The notes under the pieces were generated by a model, which saw nothing but the letters and a program-made list of their open reading frames with translations, was not told where the DNA came from and searched no databases. The position numbers and the translations under genes are program-made. A stretch of 64,000 nucleotides of DNA from Oxyruncus cristatus (lineage: Eukaryota; Chordata; Aves; Passeriformes; Cotingidae), in the NCBI GenBank assembly GCA_013399855.1, contig VXAY01006698.1, positions 1,221,970 to 1,285,969 of the forward strand. The letters are read 5' to 3'. This document shows positions 35,101 to 47,000 of this stretch, piece by piece (the first letter of the stretch is position 1; the number at the start of each line of letters is the position of its first letter).

Positions 35101-38100
35101 TAAATTAGAGGCAGATTTCCTTCCACTGATCTCTCCTGCCAGCTCTACATTTCAGAGTAGCCTGTTCAGGAAGCAAGATTCACCCTCAGTGCTGGCTCAA
35201 GATCTTATTTTTCAGAAGTTGGTCATACTTCCTTCTCAAACAAGAAGAAATTCTTCCTAAAATGCAGCAGAAAATCTTTCTATTCCTTCCTCTTTCTTTG
35301 TATTTCTGAGGACTGGAATAAGATCCAGTAGTAGTGCAGGTTTTAACTCCATCTTTATGTAGGATGTAATGCTGGATGCATATCTCCCATGCAGGATGTG
35401 GTGAGCTAGTCAAAAGAGGTGATAGCCATGATGAGTCGCATCTTTGTTCAATGCAATCTCATAACAGAAGACCCTGGGAATGGGAGGCATATCCCCACTT
35501 CCAGAGAAATTCTTTTGACATGTTGCAGGAAATAACTACAGCCATGACTGTGGCTATACCATAACTCTGTGGTACATCCAGGACCAACAGTCATTTGGTA
35601 GAAGATGGTTGAGAAGAGGTCAGGAATGGACTGATGAGCATGGGAACCATACAGTCTGCTAAAATTAGTGTCCAGTAAGATTTTGACTGTTTTTGTGTTG
35701 GCTCATACTCATAGTAAGCTAGAGGGATGAAACAGAGTTGTAACTCCCATCTGCTAAAAGAAAGTTAAACAATGCAAAGGTTTTAGAAATGTCATAAAAG
35801 GGGAATTTGCAGAACATGAATTGATGAACTTACAATATGCACTTCAGCATCTCAGTGTGTGGAAAATAAAGGTGAACAACAGAAGTAGCAAGGTAAACTA
35901 AACAAAGCTTTTCTAAAGTCTCAGAAGGAAGACATCATGGCACAACCCAAAAGTAACATGAGAGAGAGATGGATAACAATACAGATGGGAGAAAGAGAGC
36001 TTTATCAAGGCCAACAAGGTTTTCTATGAAAATAGGTGTGTCACAGTGTATGGTTTCAAGTAATAGAGAAGGCAGACAAAACAAAGGACATCCTGTAATG
36101 ATTGCATAAAAAAGGGAAGAAGAAAGATTCAGCATCTAATTCCTCATTCATCTGCCTGATTTTGTTTATATGTCCGTCAGGATGCGTGGGAAGCTTGGGA
36201 GCAGCAGAGCTCCTCACACTGGTTTGAACAGATGAGAGTGGCACAGCACCTACTTACCTATGTCATGCACCCTTTCCATGGGATTGGAGCCACAAGAAGG
36301 CATCAGGCAAGCTAGGTCTTACAAGAGTGTAAGTGACCAAAGGGATGGAGAGGTGACATCTGCCAGAAAGCCAAGGACAGGGAATCTGAACCAGGGAGGG
36401 TCTGAATGCCTGTTCACAGCTTTTGTTCTGGGTATGGGACTTCAGTTGTTATGGATGAGCTGATGGAGAAGTGTGAGAAACCTCAGGTAGAAACAGACTT
36501 TGGTTATCAGACTGTGTTTACAACCTGGAGAGGAATTTGTGGAAATGCACTTCAGGGGAGGCCAATCCTTCAAAACAGCCTATCTGTCACGATGTCTCCC
36601 AATTTTGTCTTTAACATCTGTCTTTTGGCTAAGTAAAGTGTAACTCAGCGTTTGTCTTCTCATCAGCCTGCACCACCACTGGGACTGTTAGCCTGGCAAA
36701 TGAAACATATGTGGAAAAGAGTTTAGAAATATGTTCTTGAATAGCTTTGTGATACATTTGGGTGTGAACGAGACTGTTGACATCCTGGGTCCAGCCTTGC
36801 TTTCTGCTGCCTGCTGCAGTCCGGATGCTGTTGGAGGTTGGTCGTGGGAATGGCAGCCTGAGAGGGACATGGAAAAGGAGGGGGTGATGGTGGCTCCAGA
36901 GTGAGGGGGTGCAGTTTCAAGGGCAGAGATCTGTGCAGAGCTGATGTGGCAGGTGTCTGAGGGAATCTGAGGCAGGACTGAGGCCTGGAAAGATCAATTT
37001 CTGCTGCAGATGTATCAGGGGAGGCTAAAGAATAAACCTGGTGCCACCTAGCCTTTAACTGCTTCCTTTCAGGTATAAGGAAAAGAACTGGGCATTTCAG
37101 ACCATGGGGTAAGGTTGATAATGGCTTTTGTCCTGAGAACTTCAGCCACAAAGGGTAGAGCCCAGCCACAGGGATGCCTGCTCTCAGAGTTCTCAGATGT
37201 TCACTCACTCTCAGAGGCAGAGCTGAAGCATTGGTTTTCCAGGTTTGATTTCTCCTCTTTGTCACCTGTGTGCCTTGTGGATATTAAACAACTAGGACTT
37301 TGTATTTGTACCAGTTCTGTGTTGCAACTTACTCTCTAAAAAGAGCACTGTTTCTCTTTAACACTGTGCATAACATTTCAGACTGAAGGTGCAGAACTGG
37401 CTTAATGTTAGCAGAAGAGGCTTAGGAACATGGAAGTCAACTGAATGAGAAAGTACATGGCCACAGTCTGGTTATTATACCTGATTACAGCCTGGAATAG
37501 GGATAATTTTTGAAAAAATGGGAATTTGGAAATTAGGGATGTGAAAAACACAGTGTTGGTCCTACACAGTTTCTGATCTCTCAGAGAGGATTTCACACTG
37601 ATGGGCAGATGGCTGGTGACCCAGTGGGTCACTGTGTGGGACATGGTATTTGCAGGGTAGGAGCCATAGGTGGTCAGTGTTTTGGGTCTTTTGCAGTCTC
37701 TGACCGCTTGTGTACACCAGTCAGCAGCAGTGAAACACCAGTCTTTTACCACAGAAGATGAACAAAAGTTTAGATAGGTTACATTATCTGCTATCAAACT
37801 GTCAATCAAATAAGTGCGTTACAATTGGGACAGGAGGCACACACTCATAAAATTCTCAAATACTTTTATGCAAAAAGAATTCAGGATTCCTACAGTGGTA
37901 AAAGCCCCTGCTTTGCCCCACATTAATATTTGGTTTGTTTTATTGGAAACTAAAGATTATGATGCCCTTGAAGTTGTATTTGTGGGTTTTAAGGTGGTTA
38001 GGTAGTTCTCAGAAGAGGATACTGGAAAGTAAGAGACTTGCTGATGTCATTTTTATTTCACCACCAGTACCCAAAAAAGAAAAAAAGCTGAGAGAGATGT
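32181..38100. other. Intergenic DNA between MDM1 and IL22, right part
   Basis: No gene supported. It contains the poly-T/N tract at 33359-33400 and a 180-codon minus-strand open frame at 36723-37265. That frame is proline/serine-rich with no recognised domain, and looks like chance. The last few hundred bases should include IL22 upstream control DNA. Confidence 0.55.
33359..33400. repeat. Poly-T tract interrupted by NNN
   Basis: T homopolymer with three unknown bases at 33376-33378, probably unresolved homopolymer sequence. Confidence 0.9.
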
Positions 38101-38109
38101 TGCTGGCCC

Positions 38110-38118
38110 TATATAAGG
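38110..38118 (+). promoter_or_regulatory. IL22: TATA box of IL22
   Basis: TATATAAGG lies about 30 bases before the likely transcription start near 38140. Upstream, TGATGTCAT (38042-38050) resembles an ATF/AP-1 site and GGAAA (37945-37949) could be an NFAT core. These two are suggestions only. Confidence 0.8.
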
Positions 38119-38139
38119 TGCAGCCACCTCCTGCAGAGC

Positions 38140-38288
38140 ACATCAAGAATCACAGCAAAGGTAAGGCTTGCAGCCTTTGTGCTGCTCTCACTTTGCCTTG
38201 CCCACTCTCCCTGATGCTAACCCTTCTCTCTCTCATCAGTGCTGAGTAGCTGTAACCTGCTGGGACAGACGACCTCGAACTGTGAGCC
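38140..38288 (+). other. IL22: IL22 5' UTR, split by a small intron
   Basis: A short noncoding exon (about 38140-38160) ends AGCAAAG before GTAAGGC. The acceptor CTCTCATCAG ends at 38239 and the second UTR part is 38240-38288, directly before the ATG. Human IL22 also has a noncoding first exon. The start position is inferred from the TATA box. Confidence 0.75.
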
Positions 38289-38474
38289 ATGCAGACCTTG
38301 TCCAAGAGCTTCCCAGGATGGGTTTTCTTCTGCTGCTGTTGCTGTCTCCCTCTTCTTCTCACCAGCTCTCTGCCTCTGAAAGGGGCTTCTACTGCCCATC
38401 ATGCCTGCAGGCTCAGGAAGATCAACTTCCAGCAGCCCTACATCAGGAATCGCACCTACACCTTGGCTAAAATG
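38289..38474 (+). CDS. IL22: IL22 coding exon 1
   Basis: 62 codons: signal peptide (FFCCCCCLPLLL core), Cys40 and helix A (RLRKINFQQPYIRNRTYTLA). It ends AAAATG before GTACAG, a weak donor. Confidence 0.95.
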
Positions 38475-40396
38475 GTACAGTAACCCACCTGTTCTTTATA
38501 GTGGGATCTGAGGACTTACTCCTCTGTCCCGGCTTCTAGCATTTGGCGTTGCTCTCTCTGTACAATGCCTTTCTCCAGAGGAAAAATGTGCATTTGCGGT
38601 TAAGGCAGAGCTTGGGCATGTGGAGTGGGTCTGTTGCCCGCTGGTTTTGTAGGCAGGGGAAGCTGTTGGCGCTCCTCCTCCTGCTCTTGCTCCCCAAGGG
38701 AAAGGAAGGCCCCGGAACAGCATAGCTCCTCTTCATGCAGCTGCTGCTAAAATGGGACAATTGTGAAACATGAGATTAAATTTCTCAGTTTGCCCAGTCC
38801 ATTTGGAGCTGGGCCTGTCCATGACTCCAGTCACAGCCAGGCAGATGCTCAGGCATCTTACAGTGCTCTGCTTGGGCAAGTTTCTTGGCTGCTCTTGCCT
38901 CGGGTGGGTCTCCCACGGTGTAGACCATCGAGGGCTGTAGCACTCCCAGCAGCACTGTGGGCCACCGTGAGGTCAGCCACCCTCAGCATCTGGTTTAGTC
39001 ATCGTAACCGCTACGACATCAGGTGTTTAAGAGGGGGACATGAATTCAGACTTCTGCTTATTTATTTTCCAGTGATACTGACCTTAAATCTCATCCAACT
39101 GAAGGGAGAAACAGATACAATATCCAGGTTATCTATCTGTAACAGACTGCCTGTGGCATCCATTCCCTCATTTTACCTGCACTGTCATTACTGATGAAAA
39201 CCTTAGGGTTTATTATTCATTTTCTGGTAAGGTTCCCATCCCCACCTGACATTTCCTTTTTTTTACTCTCAGGCCAGTGCCTCAGACAAGGACACAGATA
39301 ACAGATTGATTGGGCAGCAGCTCTATGTTAATATCAAGGTGAGCCTTACTCGAGGAGTCTGCTCTTTGTATGTCTCTGCAGCACTCGCTGATCTGTTGCA
39401 CTGATTTAACATGATCTCTTGCTTTCATACGTAGGAAAACAACCGCTGCTACCTGATGAAGAGGGTTGTGGAGATTGTGGTAAAAGATGTTCTCCTCACT
39501 GAGGTCAAGAACCAGTACCCATATGTTGAGGAGGTGGCACAGTTCTTGGCATCCCTGACCTCGGAGCTGAGCAAATGTGTGAGTAACACTGGGTTCCTTT
39601 CCCTGCGAGTGTTGGCTCTTGTTGCTGCTCCTGAATCTCAGAATGCTACAAACAGTGGCAAAAGGCAGTGACATGAAAGGAAACCTCAGATCAAAGATAT
39701 GAAACTCAGAGTTGATAGAAATGTGTGAAAAAGAAAAAAAAACCAACAAGCACATTGCTGCATACAGCTGTCAATCTTATGTCTGGATGTTTCCTTTTTT
39801 TTTAGAAATTCTCAGGAAACAGAGAGCACATTGAAAAGAACCTGAAACAAATGAAGAACAAAATGGAACAGGTACATTTTTTTCCAAACATTTAAAAAGA
39901 GCAGTTTCAAACCCCAATCATTTAGTTGGATTAAGTCTGACCTAATTATGAAACAAACTCTGGAGATTATTTAGGAGGTGAAGCTTGCAGGGGCATTAAA
40001 GAGGGGATTAGTAATGTTTCTCCTTCCAGCCCTCCTTCACTTGTCCTGGTAACTCTCTGCACATGGTATAGTAATTCAAACCTTAAAAAGCTATGTTACA
40101 GGAACTGTATTTGCTAGCCTAGATTTGAACAAGCTAGTTTATATCTTGTGGCATATGGGCTCTAATAGAACTATGTGAAAGAATTAGGAACATAAGTTCT
40201 TGATTCAGTTTCTGTGACAATCCTGATTTCAATTTTCTGAGAAATAATGAGTTGCTAAGACTTGCATTCTGCTCTTTTCTAGCTGGGAGAAAATGGAAAG
40301 ATTAAAGCCATTGGAGAACTGGATTTACTGTTCGACTACCTGGAAAATGCCTGTACTGATATCCCAAAGAAGGGAGGGAACAAGGAGAAAAACTGA
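38289..40396 (+). CDS. IL22: Interleukin-22 (five coding exons, 191 aa)
   Basis: IL22 is a secreted IL-10-family cytokine; in mammals it acts through IL22RA1/IL10RB and STAT3 on epithelial cells to drive barrier defence and repair. Exons 38289-38474, 39273-39338, 39435-39578, 39806-39871 and 40283-40396 join in phase 0 throughout, as in the family. Residues 1-33 form a signal peptide with a five-cysteine run. INFQQPYIRNRTYTLAK, NRLIGQQL, NRCYLMKRVVE and GKIKAIGELDLLFDYLENAC match IL22. Cysteines fall at 40, 89, 132 and 178, the positions that form two disulfides in human IL22. One N-glycosylation site, NRT at 54-56, is kept. The chosen ATG is the first after the UTR acceptor and gives the signal peptide. 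The protein runs 13 residues past Cys178, ending KKGGNKEKN, whereas the human protein ends one residue after it. Confidence 0.97.
39273..39338 (+). CDS. IL22: IL22 coding exon 2
   Basis: 22 codons: ASASDKDTDNRLIGQQLYVN then IK, flanked by TTTTTTTTACTCTCAG and GTGAGC. Confidence 0.95.
39435..39578 (+). CDS. IL22: IL22 coding exon 3
   Basis: 48 codons opening with ENNRCYLMKRVVEIVVKDVL and ending LTSELSKC. It carries Cys89 and Cys132. Confidence 0.96.
39806..39871 (+). CDS. IL22: IL22 coding exon 4
   Basis: 22 codons: KFSGNREHIEKNLKQMKNKM then EQ. It follows TTTTTTTTTAG and ends before GTACAT. Confidence 0.94.
40283..40396 (+). CDS. IL22: IL22 coding exon 5, with stop codon
   Basis: 37 codons plus TGA: GKIKAIGELDLLFDYLENAC is the family's last-helix signature. 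A lysine-rich tail follows. Confidence 0.97.
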   Translation: MGENGKIKAIGELDLLFDYLENACTDIPKKGGNKEKN

Positions 40397-41070
40397 AAAG
40401 AATTTCAGATCAGGCTTGAAGAAATGTCTCTGAAAATCTCTTGTGGTAACTGATTGGCTGTTACAAAAACTACACCCATTCCCCCAGATGCAATATATTT
40501 TTCACTTGTGTCATAACTAGCAAAGTGGGCAGAGACAGGATGCATATTGCTGCCTTCTTTGAAAATGAAAACTCCAGGACACTGCAGCTCCATTTCAACA
40601 CAGGCCATTAGTTATTTTCAAAGGCACGCTCCTGTCCTCCCCATCTCCATAGGAATGAGGCAATTGTTTCTGTCTTTTATATGCTGAAATTTGACACCTA
40701 TGCTTGATCAGCTTTGATCAAGGTAGGCAGTTAAAGCTGTCCAAGAAGTTTTTGGCCTCTTACCTGGAAGTCTATCTTGAATATGTTGCCCCCTTCTGAC
40801 CTTTGCCTGAAAAGTTGGTATTTCAGACTAATTCAGAAATATTTTTTGTCATTTGTATTTAATAGTAACTTATTTTAAGGTAATAATTATATAATATTTT
40901 TATTTATATAGATTAATAGAAAAATATTCAAGGAAATGTATTTATAAAACTGTACCAGAAGATTTTAAGTGAACTATGAAAGTAACACTGCTGTGTGATA
41001 TTTATATGCAAATTGAATATTTTATAAATGCTTGTACTTTAATTTATTATAATAAATATTTTAGTCCTCA
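40397..41070 (+). terminator. IL22: IL22 3' UTR with AU-rich elements and poly(A) signal
   Basis: Five ATTTA pentamers lie between 40857 and 41046 in very AT-rich sequence, followed by AATAAA at 41051-41056. Such elements shorten the life of cytokine mRNAs. Confidence 0.85.
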
Positions 41071-41079
41071 AACATTGCC

Positions 41080-44000
41080 GTTTGCAGAGCTTTTATCTTT
41101 TCTTCAGACACAAGGGAGATGATACACATTATGCCTGTGGCATTGCTGGACTAATGGCCATACTTTTGTATCTACAAAACATGCAACCTCACTCTGGGGT
41201 CATGCTTCCTCACCACAAGGCTGCAGTTTCAACTTATCACAGTCCAAGGCTTAGTGAGGAGCATGCTGATCAGCCTTTCTTGTAGGGGGCAGTGGGAAAA
41301 ACAGCATCACTCCTAAGAGACATTGGTTTGGTTCATCGTTCTGCCTCAGTATGCCCAGAGAAAAGATCCCATCTTGAATAGCTGCTGGTGAAAGGCCCCA
41401 ACCTGTCCCTCTGGGTCAGATGAAATGGAGACAGTCAGGAAGCAGTTGCTAGTGAAAACTCAGTGCTGCATTCTCACTGATCCATCCACAGGCATGCTGA
41501 GCACAAATGGTATTCTACAGCATTAGGGATTTGGGAGTCCTTCAGAAGAGAATGTTTGGTATTTACTCTTGACACAAGCTCCAAGACAGAAAAAATCCCA
41601 AGTCACTGAAGAGCAGTTTAATCTGTCATTATCATGTCCTTCAGCAGTGTCTCCTGGGCAAAGACAGAAGAGTTGCTCTAGTGCAGCCAGAGAAATTGGT
41701 GACTGGACCAAGGTTAAGGGGTTGAAAAGCATCCAAAAAGTCACAAAGCCAGAGGAAATTCGTAATAGCAGGTTTTCAGCAACTGCTGAAGTCTTCTTGA
41801 GCAAGGCCTTATAACTTATTCATCAGGGCAACAGGTATTCTGTCCACATTTAAAAATAGCTGCTTCTGAGCCAGAGCAATTTAAAGATGTATTTAAAAGC
41901 ATCCATCCACACCTATTCTGAACAAGGTTTACGTGAACTGAAATCATAACACTTTCTTGTAGGAAATCACATATTAGACTGGTGTATGATCCATTTGAGT
42001 GATGGATGCCTGTTACCTGTCAAATTAGATGCATTCAACATGGTTTACTTTTCTCCACACACTCTCATTTGCATCTCACAATGTATGATTTATATGCCTG
42101 TTCACAGTCAAGGCAGAGGTGACCCAACAGCGACAGCCAGACAAGATTTGGTACCACATGACAGTGTCAGGGGTTTAACCTTTTGCTATATTCAGTAGAA
42201 TACACATTTCCTTTCTTGTGGAATATGCAGTGATGTTGTTGAGAGCTATTGGCCAACATTCTTTATCTTATCACCTGAGCTTGTGTCAGCTGACAGCAAA
42301 GGGAGGGAATTAAAACATCAATGAGCAGTTCACTTTACTGACCTTTGACATACGCTGTGTTTTCCCAAACTATGCCCATCTCCCTTTATAGTCAGTGGAA
42401 GGTAAGAGGAATTATTCAGGTGTTATTCCTCTGGTCTACATTAGATGCTTATGAAGATTGTGACTTCGGACAGCATAACACGACTTTGCCCTAAAAGTAC
42501 CTGTTTTCTTCCTTAATTATAAATAGAGACTAGATCATGAGCCACACACATGCTGTTCCTCCATGATATAATTGCTTCACAGATGGATAAATAACTTATT
42601 TCCTTGTTCTACTTCCTCTAGGCCTCTTCTACATTTTCCTTGTTGAGCTGCCCTACCCAGAAATTTCAAATCAATCTCAAGCTTTCCACACTGGGGCTAA
42701 ACCCAGATGAAAACCCATTCAGCCACAGAAGTGTAAAAATGAAGTCAACTGATTATTAACTCCTCTAACCCTAAAACCCACCAACTGGAAGACTCTACCA
42801 TGGAAACCTCTTGAGCTGGTGCCCTGGAAATGCCACACAGCAAATTTTGCAGAATTTCCTTCATAGGTTTTCTTCCAGTTACATGTGACTTGTGCATGTG
42901 TGAAGGGTGGTGGTGATGGTCAGTTTTGAACAGATGAAGGAAGTAGAAGTTGGACTCGGTTTCCCTTACAACAGGGGGAAATGTCTGGGACAAACAATTA
43001 CCGACTAAAAGAAAATAAAAATGCAGTTTCAGTCAGGCAAGCTGGGTTTCAATTCAGTTAATAGTTACAGCTCAAGAAAGGAAAATCATGCTGAAATGTT
43101 TCGTTCTGACATTTTTCTAAATTAATAGTGTTTTGGTTTAGAATTTTATGTGCATTTCTTTCAAAGGTTGAAAAGAGATTTGAAAGCAAAATGCACTCTT
43201 TCATTTTGAGTTGGTCAAGGGCTTTGGGCTGACCCAAAATGAATTTTGTTGGTTTAATTTTTCATTTGGGTCACCAAAGAGAAACTCCATTATTCATGAA
43301 ATTCTAATTTCCATTGCCCTATTTTCCTTTCCATTCTCTGCCTCTCAGTTGTGAACCATTTGTAATTCCCAGAGCTCCTTGACCTAGCACTGGTAGGGAA
43401 AGCATCTGATCCACGTCCTTCACCGAGGACACCTCCACTGGAGAGGCTGGAGAACCTCTTCCTGAGCAAAAATTGACAGACCACCCTACTGTCAAATTTG
43501 CATTTTTTGGCTCTTCCTCCCCTTTTCTTACATTAGGTGACCAGAACAGGCACTTTTTTGGCTACACAGATAATCATAAAACATTTAAACTGCCTCTGAA
43601 ACTTCATAGCATGAAGAGAGAGGAACCCAAAGCATGAACAGAAGTTTCCACATCCTGCTGAGTAAGTACTGGTGACAGTTTAAGAAACGTCTCTTAAATA
43701 CATTGCATGGAGTGTTATTCAGTTATGAGATTTACATATTCAGTGTATAAATATATACTCCCCAAGTGACCTAGAATTATAAAGGGTTGATATTTCCAAT
43801 TTGTCACTGGAGGTGTATTCTAGGCAATCTAAAACATTGAAACTATCCTGATCATAAACCAGTGGTGTGTGATTATGTCAGCTTTTGCTTTAGCGCAGAA
43901 TTAGCTAAACAATTAGCTGCTCTAAAGAAGGTGTGGACTTCACTGAACAGCAGTAAATGTCTGACAACCTCTTCAGTCACAGCCATCATCACTATGGATG

Positions 44001-47000
44001 TTTGTAAAGACAGTGTCACTGGGAGCAGAACCGGCCTGCTAAAGTGAAGCAAGATTTGTAGAGACATTAGAGTCAATTTCAGGCTCGTACCTGATGCTGC
44101 CAGAAAGAATGTGATGACCATGGAAATTAAAAAAACCCTGCAGTGCAGTTGTATGGAACCTAGGATACTTTTAGCAGGCCACTACCCAATGATATGTTTC
44201 ACAAAATTGTATATTTAGGACAGAATATAATGCAGCCTCTCAGTTGATCCAGACCAGGATTCTGAGCCATTCAAGAATATGTTAGGAAGTTGTATTTGGA
44301 TGAGATAAATTACAAAATACAAACTATTCTAAGGCTGATGGCATTTCTGGGGCTACATGTGACTCAGCACATATTCATTTGTAACACTTTTTTCTTGGTT
44401 AACACACAGCTGCAGATATTATCAGATTACAGTATGAAGTTCACCACTAACAAAAGTGTTAAACAACTAAGTAAGTGAAAAGATTTCTTTTGAAGCCTGG
44501 GAAATCACTCTATTAACCTTTAAATTCCAAATCCCTGGCCAAATTCACAGATGTCAATTTCTATGATTTAATATGGAACTCTCTGATGAATGGTTTAGAA
44601 ACTATTCCTATGTATTTCCTTCTCTAAGGAAAGATTAAAATAAAAATTATTTTGAGAAGTAGCTACCGTCCATTTATCTTCAGCAAATTAACCCATGAGA
44701 ACCAAATATAAACATTTTTTCAGTATGAAGGATTAAGGCAGAGCATTAAGTATTCCCAGGATCTGGCCATTTTTCTTCTCTAAATTTGAATTTAAAAAAA
44801 GGGCAAATCTAAACTAAAATAATTTTCTGTTTAGTGAAGGGCAGCATGGATCGAACTATTGAAAAAAACCAGACCAATAAATATGTCTTTAACTATCTGT
44901 CTTGAAACTGTTCTATAATTATTTCTGCAAGAACCAGTAAGGTTTTTCAATGGAAATTGTAGCCCTGATTTCAAATCACTGAAAGTGATATGCAAAGGGA
45001 TATTGTTTTCCAAAAACTGTAAAATTGCACAGATTTAAAATTAATTTTATTTTTCAGTTTTCCAAAAGAGAATCACTTCTGACTCTTACAGCACTCTTAA
45101 AGAATGGTGATGATGTTCATTAAGAAGTGAAAAGAACTGGACAATTGTGTCTGTGGTAAAGTCTAAAACCTGTGCAATCATGAAGATTGACTTTCTGATT
45201 TGTCTTTTGCATTAGGCCTTGGCATGTAAGACCTCCCCAGTGGATTAGCTCCACTCCACAGAAGATAGAATTGGAGAACTGAGATTTTAGATAGATATTC
45301 TCAGATTTAGGGATTATCAACTTGGATGCATTCTTTACTTTGGTAACTTAAAAATGGAGAATGCCTCTTTGTCAAGCACAATATTTGGCAAAAAATGTGA
45401 TTGTTTGTAGTTATGAACATGTTAACATCAATACAGTGATCATTTCTCCTGCATGTAACAGAGATCCCATTAAGTTCAGGAAAGTATCTTGTTTGGTTTG
45501 ATGGGATTGGTTTAAGTGGCTTAGAAAACGCAAGACAGTTACTTGCACATGAAATATCTGGTTTACCTTGACATGTGGGGTTGAAGCTCCAAAACAGGGA
45601 GCTGCTCAACATTGTCATCATGCTCTCATTTTAGTATCTGCCAATGCTTCAGTTGTTATATGACAAGGATTTCTGGGCAGTGACTGGGAACAGAAAAGAA
45701 ACCAATGACCAAGACTCTGATCCTGCAAATTGCCGAAACGCCACATATTTTCCTCATTTTGATAGTAGCCTGTATGAGTCATCTGCCCCAGCTTTGGTGC
45801 CAGAAAACCAGATATCAAATGCTGAGGTGCTGCCCACGGGCACTCACAGAGCCCATCTCTTAGCCCTGCCACCAGCAAGGAGGTTGGGCAGGCTCTGAGA
45901 GCCTGGTCCCCTCCATCAGCCCTGGGTAATGAGCACAGACTCAGACATCCAAACTCTAGTGGTCTATTGCTGGGTCCTACAAATTCCAGGCATGGACTTT
46001 GGGGTGTTAGGTTGCTCATGGGTCAAGTTACCAACAAGTGAAAGAAGTAAACCCAAGCAGCTTTGTCTGTTGTCATTTTACTTTGGAAACCTTTTGGCAG
46101 TTAAGAATGTAACTGCATTAGATTTCGATTTTCATTTCTTAGCTGTTTTCCACTGGTACTTGCAATTATGGGCTTCACTTTCTGTTGGTAACAGACTGAT
46201 GTTGGAAATGAATAAATAATAGAGAATGTTTTTTAGGTGAGGTGAACATATGAGGTTTCTCTGAAAATAGGAAGACAGGAGCAACTCATTTTTTCTGCAC
46301 TTCTGAAAAGTAAACCAGAGAATTTCTTAGACCTGCAGTGTGAAGTTTTGACTGGCAGGGTTAGGGTTGTGCTGTAACCTCATTATCAGAACTGAGATAA
46401 GAGAGAGGTGGCAGATTGGTAAATTATCTCCTGTTCCTTGCTATGTGGTTACAAGAGTATATGATAAGTAAAAAGTTTGCTTTTCCAAAGTGACAGGTTA
46501 GTAAAAATAAACCTTAGTATATTCAGAGGTTTTTGCAAATGTTTCAGACCTGGGGTACTTTGCAGGGCTTGCCTGGGAGTTTTGGAACATGTTGGCTGAA
46601 GATCAAGGCAAAAAATGTGATTTTTATGGAGTTGCTAAGCTGAATGAAGGGGAATCTGCTACAAAAGTGCCTTTTCTCAAGAAAAAGAATTCTCATGTGT
46701 AAAAATTTGCTTACAAATAATCCAATCTAAACCTGGAGATGTGAGGAAACTTTTTACAACCCCCGAAGAGTGTATTTGGAGACTGATAAAAGCTTCTTCC
46801 AAAATGGGTACAGGTAATTGACAGTTTTTCTTAGAGATGGGAAAAAAGTAATTAAAATCAAGTCTGTCATGTGAATTTTCCAGCCCACTCAGCGCCCTAT
46901 GGAATTAGCCTCTTTCTGGTTATCCAAGAATACAAATAATGAGAAAAATTATGGCAAACAATTTTTTTGGGCAGGAAATGGTAGCTCTGAAGCTCTAAAT

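Noticed and set aside
36723..37265. 180-codon minus-strand open frame rich in proline and serine
   Set aside because: No domain, no splice context and no similarity; composition fits a chance frame in slightly GC-richer DNA.
42165..42185. TGTCAGGGGTTTAACC, similar to one end of the LTR at 14428
   Set aside because: The following sequence does not continue along the LTR, so the match is likely chance.
43862..44047. Open frame containing ELAKQLAALKKVWTSLN, which looks helical
   Set aside because: Short, no known homologue, no matching donor in frame; the opposite strand is equally open.
45618..46019. 133-codon minus-strand frame near 45.8 kb
   Set aside because: It overlaps + strand frames of similar length, and the protein has no recognisable family pattern.
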